Shown in pieces: positions 36,780 through 48,059 of a stretch of DNA of 64,000 bases (within the stretch, counting starts at the first letter, position 1; each line of letters begins with the position of its first letter). The stretch is from positions 4,340,001 to 4,404,000 of the forward strand of contig JAOVFP010000012.1 in assembly GCA_025738555.1 (NCBI GenBank), written 5' to 3'. The notes below the pieces were generated by a model. The model ran no database searches and had not been told where the DNA came from. It saw only the letters and a list, made by a program, of their open reading frames with translations. The position numbers and the translations under genes were made by a program. The stretch is from Cyathus striatus. Taxonomy: Eukaryota > Basidiomycota > Agaricomycetes > Agaricales > Nidulariaceae.

Positions 36780-37965
36780 ACATGAATACATGAGTCATCA
36801 GTTGGAACAACAGTAAATAAAGGGAAACACCGAACAATTTACAGCTTCAACTTGGGTGCTACATTATTCAGCAAACAGCTGTAAACTCAACTGCACAGCA
36901 TAAAATTCCCCGCATAACCGCAAGAATCTGGTGCACCCTATAACCCTACTACCTTAAAAGGTAGTGGGAATATTCTGAATGCGTTGCTTGTTCTCCGTTA
37001 GCCCTTTGTTCACCTCAATACGCTCAACGCCTCGAGGATTTATCCACAAAGCGCACCATATGGTTTCCAATTCTTCCAACATACTTACATGCTCTCATCA
37101 TCGTTTTCCCTTTTGTCCCATCTAACATGTGTTGACTCACGTCACCTAAGTTATCGTCAATTTCTCCTACAAGCATCGACAGGATCTATTTCAGCATGTA
37201 AATCCGACATTCCAGAGTATGATATCCCAGTCACAGCATTATAATCTGAATTTTAAATTAAGCACCTTATACACTAAGCCTGTATCTGCTCAATAATTTG
37301 ATACATGATCATGAAACTCTGATGAATTCTGCCAGCAACAACGCTGCTGCAACTAGCAACTACCATCTCCAACTTCTATAGACTATTAGCCACATTTATG
37401 ATATTACGAAGATCGCTTGCGATTCAATCAGCATTGCTGCTATGTTGATATACTCGTGTCCATGACTACTGCCCAATGCTTTTCGAATCCTGTACCAGTA
37501 AAGAAGTGGACATCCCACAATTAACATTGTGAGCATTTGATTATTTCGAATAAGTAAACGAAGTTATATTCGTTACCAAACATCGCCTCTTCGAGTCCTC
37601 CCCAGTTTGAAGTCGTGATATATTGCAAAGCAATGCCATATCTTCATATACACTATGTTACTCAATTAATACAACAATTGCTAATCACAACAGTTGAGAC
37701 CCAAAGAAATCTCGATTTTCCTGTAGGTAATGAGAAAACATAGAAACTCTCTCACTGTACTCGAGCTTCCTCCCAGAAACTTTATGCCAGATAACACATC
37801 CTCAAATTGTCATAAAACATTTTTTCTAATTTTCAATCCTTTATTTTATAAGAAAGCTCGAAACTCCTTGAACTATGTATGGGGATTATTCATGTAAGCC
37901 ATTCGATGTTGACGTTGTCAAGAGAAACATCAAGTTTCGAGGAAAATCACCCAAATGGGGCCCAC
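36780..37965. other. Gene-free stretch
   Basis: No supported gene. It may contain the promoter of the GTPase/Helitron transcript at its left end. The Helitron 5' terminus is not identifiable without family alignments. Confidence 0.35.
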
Positions 37966-38585
37966 AGAATTTGATGTTGCCCTGTATTTTGACGTTGCCC
38001 AAGTGACGTTGCCTGGCGTTGCAGTGGCGTTGCATGCTGAGGTCCTGTGTTCGAGTCCTGCTCGTGCACATGCTTAGTTAGTAATAAATACAATAAATTA
38101 GTAGGATTTCGCAATGAAAAATGTACCTTGCATTCATATAATATATATTAGCACTTGATGAGGAATATGAACCATGTATAACAGGGTATAACTTATAATC
38201 TCACAGTGAAATAAGTTGGAAATAAGTATTTTTTTCCTTTGTACACAAAATTTCTACTCTAGACAGCTTGTAGATTAGTTAATACATGATATATAGAAAT
38301 AAAAGTAAAGATTTCATAGAGATACATGCACTCTACTCATTTTTATACTAGTTGAATGGGGAGGGGCAATCACTGTAAGAGGACGCGGCCGCTGACTAAG
38401 TACACAGCCACCCAAAATTGTGAAAATCAATGAACACTGATCTTGAATGCGTCGTGTCGACTCCTTCATTTATTTCATGCTCTACGACTCTCCCAGATTT
38501 CTTTTAATTTAACTGATTCAATGTAAATTATATATCAATAGTAGAGAAAGATATTCTATGTTGTAAGTTCTCAATAGAAATTAAT

Positions 38586-41500
38586 TTATGCTGCATCGTC
38601 ATAATAATCAGATTCATAGCCCAAGTCTTTGCCTGAGCCACCACTTTCTGTGCCACCTACTTGGTCTTCCAATGGTATGTTCAGGATTTCTTGTTGCCTT
38701 TGAAGGTACCAGTTAACTGCAAGTTTCAACTCTGCCCGTCGTTGCAATTGATTTCGCATGTGAGATTTCAAAGGAACCAGTACATTGAATTTCCCACCGC
38801 TTGTCACTTTAATCTTCTTTTCTTCTTCTCGATGATAATCAAGCTGCCTATTTAGTTCTTTTTCTCCCAAGGTTTCAATGATGGTGATGCCAAGCACAAG
38901 ATTCTTCGCTGTTTCTGTGAGTTCTGCTGTTTTCTTATTACTCCGCGCTTGTTTCTCAATCCCCTTTCTTCTGTTTTCCTCAGCTTTCTTCTGGTCTGCT
39001 GCAATCTGTGCGTCTTTCAACGTTTTTTGGAGCCCACTAGAGTCTGATACACGTGCGATATGTCGAAGATATGCTTCATCCTCCTCAGTTTCCAACATAG
39101 TCCAGACAAAACTCTCGGTTTCATTTTGAGCGACAGTGAATGCTGCACTGAATTTATTTAATGTTTCACAGGGCTTCCTTCGCTGTGCATTGCGATAACT
39201 TCCAAGAGCACCTTCATTAACATCGTTGGTTGATGAAAAGAAGAGGGTTTTTCGTTCTTCTTCCGTTAGTGAGTCAATTTCTCCACCCTCTTTAAATTCT
39301 TCCGAAAATCGCTGAATAAAAGTGTCTCTAGCACCTCGAGCAAATGCTACAATAGCATCGTTTAAATCTGGAAGCCTTGGTGCAAGGTGGGTAACAGCAG
39401 TTATCACCATTTGCTCCCATTTGTCCATTGGCTGGCGTCCAAGAATACCCTCGGTATGTGAGAAGTCTCTTCCATAACCACTCCAAATTGTTGGAATCTG
39501 ACCGATATTCTCAAGGAATATACCCTTCTCCTTAAAGAAATCCTCTAGCTCAAGAATATTTCCATGGCTTCGAACATGGCGCATGAAGGGTCTTGATACG
39601 GCAACATTATAAAGTGCTAAAACACATAATTCAGTGAGTGTTTCAGTATTCTCCAGTGCATTTTTGAAATTCAATTCAACATTTGTATACCCAGGCCTAT
39701 CCTTCGTATCATGAACAAATTGCATGAACTGAATAAATTTATCAAGGTGAGCAATTATCGTTCCGGCAGCTTCACCATGAGATCTATGAAGTTCCAAGTG
39801 TTGAAAAAGTCGCCGCCGCCGTAATTCGGTTGTGCCGTGGCCGTATCCACACTGCATAGTTGGAATTGCTGTTTTTTCTTGCTTATATTGTATAAAATGT
39901 GTACTATATTATATTCTATACATTTTGGCGCATTTATGCGAGATGTATTCTGTGTTTTTGCTATGTTTTATCATTTGAAGAATTTTTCCCACGCTCCCCC
40001 ACGCACTGTTCAGCTTTCCGAAAACATACCAAATCTACCAAATAAATGTTGATTCAAATGTTTTTAAGCTATAGTTAGAGTAGTTTATATTAGGTCTCCT
40101 TTGTATTATCCAGCTCCTCCACTCATCACTACTCACCATCGAGCTCAACACAATTTCTTCGTTATGCGTTATCTAGATAATCTCGCATGCTACGTATTCT
40201 CATGAAGATTTTGGGTTATAAGACAGAATCAATAGTGTACAAGTAAAGCTGCGATTAAGTGAGAGATAAAAGTTATATCACAATTCAATGTAACGAGTTG
40301 AATGATATATGAGCTTATTTAATTTTCGATATAGTAAATATGATCTCTTATGTGCCCAGTGTACTTTGTATTATTATGTATTTAAAGATAGAGTGCATTT
40401 TATAACGAAGAGATGCAATATATTTGAATCAACATTTATTTGGTAGATTTGGTATGTTTTCGGAAAGCTGAACAGTCCGTGGGGGAGCGTGGGAAAAATT
40501 CTTCAAATGATAAAACATAACAAAAACACAGAATACATCTCGCATAAATGCGCCAAAATGTATAGAATATAATATAGTACACATTTTATTCATCTATATA
40601 CAACATAAGCAAGAAAAAACAGCAATTCTAACTATGCAGTGTGGATACGGCCACGGCACAACCGAATTACGGCGGCGACGACTTTTTCAACACTTGGAAC
40701 TTCATAGAGATCCATAACGTGTATTGCTGACATCTGGGTATGGGACATGTTCACCAACGTAGGTGAGCATCCATGAATTATAGGTTTCTTGCTGTCCTTT
40801 CTTCTTATCCTTGTTACGACATATTAGTCCTCCAAGAAATGCAGCTTGACTACCTCCTCGTTTGGATTGATCCTCTGCTCTTTTTTCAGCGGGTGTTGGA
40901 TGTAATGCATCCACCTGGGTCTGTAAAACTGCAGTATTATCTTTATTTGCAAGCATAATTGGTAAGATTTTTTTCATGTCCCTCCACATCTGCTGCATCG
41001 CTTTGTCACCACCTTTAACGCAGTTTAGGTCCTTATGCATGCAGCACCCCGTTCGAACAAAGACAGTGAGCTTCTTTTGGTCAGACTGAGGTAAGCTATT
41101 GAACACATCCTTTCCGATATCACGTATAATTGTGGTATCTGCTGCATTTTGTTCTAATTCGGTAAGCCTGTTCCAAGATTCCTGTCCACCCATTTCATTA
41201 ATTAACTTTGTCTTCCGTGGTATCAGAAGTGCAAAAGTCCGCTCTAGATCCATGTTAAATAATGCTTCTTCACCAAGACGTTGGTGTATGACATCCATTT
41301 TCCAAATCCTAAGAATTTCGTGACTCTTTTTTTGGTCAGCTGCATGATCGCCACAGGTCCCCATTAATTTGTATGCAAAATCGCTGGGTCTGAACTGAAG
41401 GCCCCTTCGTTTTGCAATTGGGCTTTCATTAAATACTTTTGCTAATGTTTCTAGTCTTTCCTTCAGTCCGTTGACTTGTGTCTCACTAGCATGGTCAACG

Positions 41501-42450
41501 GATGTTCCAATGCCCAAGGTACGCAATTTCCAAACTGGCTCTGCATTGGGATCAGAGTAATTGATTACTTTCAGTGCGATATGACGTGATTCATATTCAA
41601 TATGTTTATGCGAAGTAGAATCTGAACTGTACATGAGTTCTATAGTATTTTAGAAGCTATGCAAAATCTTTACAGAAATATTGAACTTACTATCTGCAAG
41701 AACCATTTCATATGCTAGTTGAATATCTGCTGCCGCCCCACCTTCAAGAACAGCACGCTTAACAGTTCTCGTGCTCATTTGGTCCTTTATATCAATACCA
41801 AGAACTCTCCCAATCTCTTTTATGGCTGCTCCAACTTTCTATTCTGCTGCTCCAATTGACACGAGATAACGTGCTAATTTTCGAGCTGAACTGGTGTAAA
41901 TCCCTTTGTTGGTAAGTCGTATTGCTTTTCCCATATGTATCTGTTTCTTCCTATGTTCCTTTTCATGTTTACGAAGTGCCATTTTAACATTGGACAAGCG
42001 CTGATATCTCTTCTTTAGTTTTATGTGTTCATGTTGAAGTTGGCATTTGGAATCTCGAAGTGTGTCAAGTCTACCCCGAAGATCATAAATCGTGAGTCCA
42101 GAAGCCTCTTTAACACCCCGTAATTCACGCGCTTTGAATTCTAGATCATGTCTGAGCTGTTTAGCAGCATTCTTTAGACCAGATATATTCATTCTGTATG
42201 CCTGGTTGGCTTTTTGAAGCCGGTAAGTCCTTCTCCGCTCATTCCAATACTTCTTCTTTACAAGCTCTACTTGTTGCTGGTAATAAGATATCGAGGCCTT
42301 TAATTCCTCTCTCTGTTGGTCTATACTTGGTACCACATCAAGAACAGGACTTTCAACACGTTTATTTGCAAGAGCTTCTCGTGCTAACATGAGAGCTGTC
42401 TGCTGCTGTTTTGACCGCCGGTTTGTCTTCTTCTTAATAGATCGCACCAT
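38586..42450 (-). pseudogene. Large transposase-like gene, interrupted
   Basis: The coding frame runs from ATG 42450 to the stop at 38586. The first 203 codons are basic and coiled-coil-like. A TAG at 41839-41841 interrupts; the same frame continues to a GTAAGT donor near 41691 and resumes after a 50-nt intron with ELMYSSDSTSHKH. Then come LMGTCGDHAADQKK, TGCCMHKDLNCVKGG and, after the inserted element, FSHTEGILGRQPMDKW and SSTNDVNEGALGSYR. Conserved Asp, Asp and Glu in these blocks are candidate DDE residues. The 922-bp insertion at 39785-40706 splits the frame between NTRYGS and HGEAAGTII. I know similar long proteins from agaricomycete genomes but not a superfamily name. Confidence 0.6.
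39785..40706. mobile_element. 922-bp inverted-repeat element inside the transposase gene
   Basis: Inverted arms of about 275 bp (39785-40059 and 40432-40706) end TATGAAGTTCCAAGTGTTG. They are flanked by GAGATC on both sides (39779-39784 and 40707-40712). Removing the element and one GAGATC restores the host reading frame. Each arm carries a short frame starting MQCGYGHGTTELRRRRLFQH that reads outward. A solo end of the family is at 10308-10380. Confidence 0.88.
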
Positions 42451-42828
42451 ACTTTGTAGCTATGACCTATAGTATAGTATATTAGATGTTAAACATGCAC
42501 AACAGGCTATAGATAGAACGGGACATGCTTTTCTAGGGGGGGTATGTATTTTTGACACAACATGACGCGACACGCATACGCCAAAAGTACATGTTACATA
42601 ATCAATATAAGGGCTGATCTGACATCGACTTTTGAGATTGTTTTGTGACTTCCACATACACTCCCAGCATTGGCGTTAGTGGGAAATATGCATATAAAAA
42701 CCATACTTAGGGATTGTTCAATGCAAATTTTTTATTAATGAGCTGTAGTGTATAGTAGAGGATGTATCTAACACTTCTGGTCAAATTTTTGAAGATCTGG
42801 TCTTAACGATCCCTCCGCTACCATCAAT

Positions 42829-42961
42829 AGGGCGTTTCACGTTGCCGTTTTTTGGTCGTTTTTGAAGTGTTTTTGACTTGTTTTTAAATTGGTTTTTGGA
42901 GTCGTGGGAACGGGAAAACAGATCAAAACCAGCTGAAAAATCAACACAACGTGAAACCCCT
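42829..42961. mobile_element. 133-bp MITE with phased T-tracts
   Basis: Ends AGGGCGTTTCACGTTG and CAACGTGAAACCCCT are imperfect inverted repeats. Inside, five GTTTTT tracts follow each other at 11-12-bp steps. A second inverted copy ends at 43622. Confidence 0.65.
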
Positions 42962-43019
42962 GTCATTATGCACTTGATTTTTGCTTGATTTTGCAGCTTT
43001 CAAGTACTGTGACACGTGA

Positions 43020-43334
43020 CTCATCCAGGCAATGTGTTGTCGTTTCCTTCCCCCAATTCCATTTGAATTCCACTTCCTAATAATTATGCCCTTCATACCA
43101 CTACGACAGCATATGCTACACAAAGTACTCGAGTCAAAATGTTGGGTTGTTAGTGAGGTATTCAAGTGCCTGGGTGGCCCAGTCTTTATTCTTTTCCCAC
43201 TGTATAGTTGGCTTGTGGGATTTACTGGCAGTATTCTCTTTGACATCGTTGTTGGGATGGGAAGCTTGCTCAGGTTTGAGAGGTATAACAGGCTCAGCGG
43301 GAGCAGATTTCTTGGGTGCTATAAGGCAGTATAG
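43020..43334 (-). pseudogene. Fragment of another transposase-like gene
   Basis: After a CCTTATAG acceptor the minus strand reads APKKSAPAEPVIPLK, then PTIQWEKNKDWATQALEYLT and NNPTF before a TGA where the family context suggests CGA (Arg). Beyond the stop the frame decays. The Trp-rich WxxxxxWATxxLEYLxxNPTF block resembles N-terminal regions of some fungal transposase-like proteins. About 65 residues remain. Confidence 0.4.
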
Positions 43335-43463
43335 GTGACACCAGTACCTACTGCATCGGGCGGATAGGAAATTTACTTGATTATGTATTTTTATTTCGTA
43401 ATCGACTACATTTATCATGTGATCAAAGGACAGAAAAACAAAATGAAAAACAGCTGAAAAACG

Positions 43464-43495
43464 ATGCAAAAGCAGCTCGGGAGCTGCTTTTGCAT
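43464..43495. repeat. Perfect 15-2-15 palindrome
   Basis: ATGCAAAAGCAGCTC, GG, GAGCTGCTTTTGCAT. The arms are exact reverse complements. Confidence 0.9.
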
Positions 43496-43497
43496 GG

Positions 43498-43622
43498 TTG
43501 CACTTTTTGCAACTTTTGTTTTTCATTTGATTTTCGGCACTTCCCGAGCTCCAAAAACCGATTGAAAAACAAACCGAAAAACACTTCAAAAACGACTGAA
43601 AAACTGCAACGTGAAACACCCT
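43498..43622. mobile_element. Partial second MITE with phased tracts
   Basis: The right end GCAACGTGAAACACCCT and A-tracts at 11-12-bp spacing match the MITE at 42829-42961 in reverse orientation. The other end was not found. Confidence 0.55.
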
Positions 43623-43634
43623 AATTTCCTTCCT

Positions 43635-44945
43635 AATGGGGGTCACCAATCCCTATATGGTGTTTAGCGTGACGTCACACAGTGTGACCAATAGTGACCA
43701 AAATCTTGTCCCAGGATAAAACTGACGCAGTGAAGTGAAATTCTGAGAGTTTCTCTTTATTCTTTCTGTGTAATAATGATATTTTATCTATTATAAGTCT
43801 TTCAATATATGTACTATGTCTAAATTATAAATATAAATGCTTAAATACATCTTCCTTCCTTGTCACAACTTTGTCACAGGCCGAAAGTTATCATTTAGAT
43901 GGGCCTAAGCATTGGGATATACATATCATATCATATATTTTAACATATACAACATGTTTTTATAATCTTATGTTCTTAACACTGCTATAAAATGAATTTT
44001 ATGATATGCTCTGTGATGATCTAGTGATCATATGGCTAAAATATTGCTGAATTGAAGAACTAAAGAGATATTTTACTATATCTGGTTAAATTATTTTTAT
44101 AATTATAAACAGTAGTTCATAATAAAGCTTATTTTATGAATTTCTGCCGAGTTATCACTTGGAGGTAGTGTTTAAGTGGTGTATATGTGGTATTTCCAAG
44201 TGTACCATGCTAATTTCCCACGCTCTTTGATACAGCGAAATTACAACTTCAATTGCTTCATGGAAACTTATTATTTTGATTAGTGATAGTGATATAAAGT
44301 GCTCAATTACAACATATTAACAACACTATTGAGTCAGAATAATTATTACGAAGAGAATGGCTGTCTAATGATGGTCTACAGTGCAACTTGAGTGTATATT
44401 ATACTAGTTTCTCACGCTATTTAGCAGGGTAAAACTTGTATCTACGGCCACTCATCAGAATCTCACTTTCACAGCTAGCTTTAGTGACAAAAAGTACTCA
44501 GATTAAGTATTAGAATAGAACTGTTGAGCCTGAATTTTCATTTTTTGACTTTTACCTGGAGATCTTGTGTGTTACCTTGCATGATTAATTGGTTAAAGAA
44601 GGCTTCTTAAAATTCTGGCTCAACAGTTTTGTTCCATATGTTAAACTATATAACTTTTGTTATTAAGATTAGCGGATAAAGTGAAAATCTGAAGACTGGG
44701 CACAATATTACTGATTTGATACCTATTTTGGCAGAGAGGTTGGACTATTATGCAATTTTAAATTTATGTATTAGACTACTAAGAATATAATTACACAAGG
44801 TTAAATATACTACTAAATAACATATTATGCAAGTTATTTTAAAGCGATTGAGTGTCTGTAGCAAAAGATATTGCACTGGGACAATGCAAAATGAGCATGT
44901 GTCACTGTCACGCTTGTGTGACATTCCGGATTGGTGACCCCCATT
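43635..44945. mobile_element. Candidate 1.3 kb TIR element
   Basis: AATGGGGGTCACCAATCC at 43635-43652 is an exact reverse complement of 44928-44945. Further inside, GTGACGTCACAC-like words also mirror. CCT flanks both sides, a possible 3-bp target duplication. The interior is AT-rich without genes. Confidence 0.5.
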
Positions 44946-45209
44946 CCTAATCCGGTTACATTTAGGTACAAACATAATGGATTTCGTGTGAAAATGCCAT
45001 TTTCCTTGAATCCATCCTTTCCTGGAAATGACAAACAAAACCAAATAGCATCGGATTTAGACGAGTTGCCCCTCCCCACATTGACGTTGCTGGAGGTTTA
45101 ATTTTTCCCACGCCCTCCGCCCCACCTTTGTTTATATTTGTACGCAGTGTTCACCCCATCCATCACTCCATCAAGCATCCTTCCTCATCGCCGCGGCACA
45201 CATCAAATT

Positions 45210-45300
45210 TCCTTGTCTCAGCAGTGAGCAAGTTTTTTCTTATTTTGTAGCTCAATTATTTTTCATTTTATTCAATTATTTTTGCATCATCTAATATAAT
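45210..45300. repeat. Segment shared with 62997-63085
   Basis: CAGTGAGCAAGT, AGCTCAATT and TTTTTGCATCA occur in the same order and spacing at both sites, followed in each case by an AT-rich stretch and GGGAAA-rich sequence. It is a dispersed repeat family, not further classified. Confidence 0.55.
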
Positions 45301-45647
45301 TTATGACATATGTACCAGTCAATATTTCACTATGTAATTATGGTAATAAAGATATGAAAAATGTGAATTAGATACATTTTTAAAAATATTCACTGTAACA
45401 TGTACCATACTTTGTAAAGTAAGATGACTCTATATTGTAGTACAAATAGTAGACTATGTGTTTTGTGTAAAAAAATTATCAAAAAGTGTGAGAGAAAGCA
45501 TGGGAAACGATGAGCAGGAGGCAGGCAATGGTGATACACGTGTGAAATTCCAAAAGAGAGGGGCGGGAGACAGTGACTCGCGGTCGAGATGACGTTGCCA
45601 GTGAGGCAACGTCACGGCAACGTCAAAATAGGGCAACGTCAAATTCT

Positions 45648-46549
45648 AGTAGCCCAGCACCGAATATCTAGTAATTTGTAGGTGAACAAGGCCAGCGCAC
45701 ATTCAAAGTACGCCGCGACAATCCTAAGTGTAAAAGTTACAAAGCAAGCTGTCCATTTCTTGCCTTGGAATTATTACTATTTTCCTGTGGAAAGCAAAAT
45801 TGGCGAATTATTGAATCAATGTGAAAGTTAGCATCATACATGACATGAATATATCTTCTACACAATGTGAGGTGGACGACGAAAATCGCTGGAACACATA
45901 CATCTTGGCTGCAACGTTTCGCTACAGAAGCATGCACACGCGACATAGAAGTCAACAAACCTCCCATGGTCCCATGGCCCTACTTGGACCCACATCTCCC
46001 TCAGCCTCATACTCGGCATCCCACCTGTTCCACATGTACAGGGAACATGTTGGGAACGTGCATAATGAGGTCTCTCACCTAGTAGCAGGAAAGCCATAAG
46101 GCTAGATAGATTCATAAAGCTCCACCATAATAAAGAATGATGACTCCGTGCCAAAACAAAAGAGCAGGTATTAACGAGTTGTGCTACAGACCAAGTTCTT
46201 TGATCAACCAGTGATGGTGGCAATGGAAGGCTGACCAGTGGCACACAGCTGTGAATAAATTAAAATATGACTCTCCTATATATTTACAATAATGCATAAA
46301 CTTCCAGTAATCTTATATAAAACGACAGCAATACTATAAACAAATCGTTAAGCGGCAATGGAATTATCGACTTCGAAGGCTCTCGTGAATGCAATTTCGT
46401 ATCGAAAGTGAGCGAACGTACCGTTTGTTAGATTAAGGTATCCAGACGTTAAAGGTTCTCGGAAAGAAACTATCAAATTCTGTAAGTACGATGTATCACA
46501 AAGGAGTAGGAACATGCCATGATGACGAGCGCGTCCGTTCTTCGCGCTT
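45648..46549. other. Gene-free stretch
   Basis: Overlapping frames at 45821-46244 on both strands have no motifs or exon structure. I call no gene. Confidence 0.4.
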
Positions 46550-47328
46550 TTATTCTTGGGAGGATCCTGGAAGAAAGCTACACGATAATCGTATAAGATA
46601 TTATATATATGAGACTAGAAACGTACCCAATAACCGGAACTTCTTAAACGTCCATGATCTAATGCACTCAACCGCTAGCTCTCGAAACTGCGTGTTTTTC
46701 TTCAGGAGTGACATCATCGAAAATGCGTTACAAATGTCATCCCTATTGACAAGATAAGGAGTCCGTTCCACGACTTCCCTAAGAACAACTGCTATCTTCA
46801 TGTCCGGAATTTTGTCTGTGCAATACCTAAAAAGAGATGCGTATAGAGTCTTCACCAATGAGTCCACAGCTTCATGCTCGGAAATGCTCCACAAGTCGTT
46901 GCCCTGGACAAGAATATCTTCAGGAAAGGTATAACGTTCGTCTGCAATATCTTGAAAAATATCTAATTCATGTTCTATTGAAGCTGTTTCAAATGACTGA
47001 GGTAGTAAGACCCACCTAACACCCTGACTTTTCGAAATGTCCACCCCTCGATGCACTCCATCATTAGTTCACGAAATCCAGGATTCGTCTCTACCATCGT
47101 TTCGATAAGTTCATTGTAACTAATATCATATCCTAGGTGAGGAGTATTTCGGACGATATACACAACAATGTCGACTATGAGCATGGTGTAGTGTGGAAGA
47201 GTCGGATCGCTGTATTGGGGCTTGTGGGCAAATCTCTGTCTTACGCCATCATCGAGTTGTTTATGTTGGAGTTCGTTCCATAAGTCAGGACCTTGTACAA
47301 GCATAATCTCGTTGGTAAGTTTGCCCAT
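46550..47328 (-). CDS. Two-module protein, divergent partner of the P-loop gene
   Basis: Exons 47016-47328, 46627-46962 and 46550-46566 (introns of 53 and 60 nt) give an intact 221-aa protein. It consists of two tandem modules of about 100 residues. Each starts with VQGxDLW and an acidic/His stretch, has a hydrophobic core with TPxL, and ends FRELxxECIxxWTFxKxRxLG. Each module ends exactly at an intron of phase 1, so modules behave as exon cassettes. The same module is found twice at the start of the 48060 gene, transcribed in the opposite direction. I do not recognise the module. The final exon adds only five residues, so this is a module-only product, not a truncated NTPase. Confidence 0.75.
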
Positions 47329-48059
47329 GTCGAGCGAGCGGTGAAGTGTTGTGGTTGACAGTGGAGAGTTGGCGGTGAGTAACTAGAATGTTCGAACAGA
47401 CCATTCATTGCCTACGTAATATACCACGTGACCGGAACCTTTGAACTCTGAAGTAACGTGCCTCTCCGGTCCGGTCTACCTTGATTACTAATACTATTTC
47501 CACCCCCCTAATTCCCCAGCTACCGCGACTGTGTCGTAAATAGAAGAGCTTTTGATTTTCTTGTGGTATGCAGCATGCGTCCCCTCAGGCCTCAAGACCC
47601 CGGAACATTGATTTCCTGATGTTTAGTCCGGAATGAGAACGACAGGAAACGACTTTGAGTTCATGGGCACATGTAATTGTCCTATAAGTCAATATATTCA
47701 AAAACTTGAAGGTGTTCAAGGGGTCAGAATCCTCTTGTTGCTTGATAATTAAAATGGTAAAAAGACGAAATTATTATCATGGATGCTTGTAGTTTCTATT
47801 CAATTCGCAGCCCACTTTCGCTACTGTGGGCCCAGCCGGGCCAGCTCAGGCGAAGTACCAGCGAGGTTTTCCCGCAGCACTACATGGTACATGTGGAGCG
47901 TGGTTTCCCATGTGCGGGGTTTACGATGAGAAAGTTAAACTTCCTGATTTCACAGTAAACCCACTGTCTGTGTGGGCCCTGGGATAGAAAGTTGCTTATC
48001 ATAAGTACATATATATCATCATCTCTTAACCGCATGCTTCGACTCTAATCATCACCACG
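47329..48059. promoter_or_regulatory. Divergent intergenic region
   Basis: A 731-bp spacer between two divergently transcribed module genes. A TATA-like CATATATATC lies about 45 bp before the plus-strand ATG. Shared promoter activity is inferred from arrangement only. Confidence 0.4.

Larger units (their letters stand above)
37966..45647 (-). mobile_element. 7.7 kb nested DNA transposon with TGACGTTGCC subterminal repeats
   Basis: The left end (AGAATTTGATGTTGCCC, ATTTTGACGTTGCCC, GTGACGTTGCC) is mirrored at the right end (GGCAACGTCA, GGGCAACGTCAAATTCT). The motif TGACGTTGCC or variants recurs at least five times within 100 bp of each end or just inside. A long minus-strand transposase-like gene lies between. 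I found no unambiguous target duplication, so the exact ends may be off by some tens of bases. Several smaller elements are inserted in it. Confidence 0.65.

Noticed and set aside
38005..38070. tRNA-like 3' half (GTTCGAGTCC with downstream CTCGTGC)
   Set aside because: A B-box-like word is present, but the T-stem does not pair well and no matching 5' acceptor or anticodon arm is visible.
38586..39857. 423-codon frame starting MQCGYGHGTTE as an independent gene
   Set aside because: Its first 25 codons come from the inserted inverted-repeat element; the rest is the 3' part of the interrupted transposase-like gene.
46963..47015. A 32-nt intron ending at AAACAG in the two-module gene
   Set aside because: Too short; an acceptor 21 nt downstream (GAATTAG) keeps phase and gives a normal 53-nt intron.
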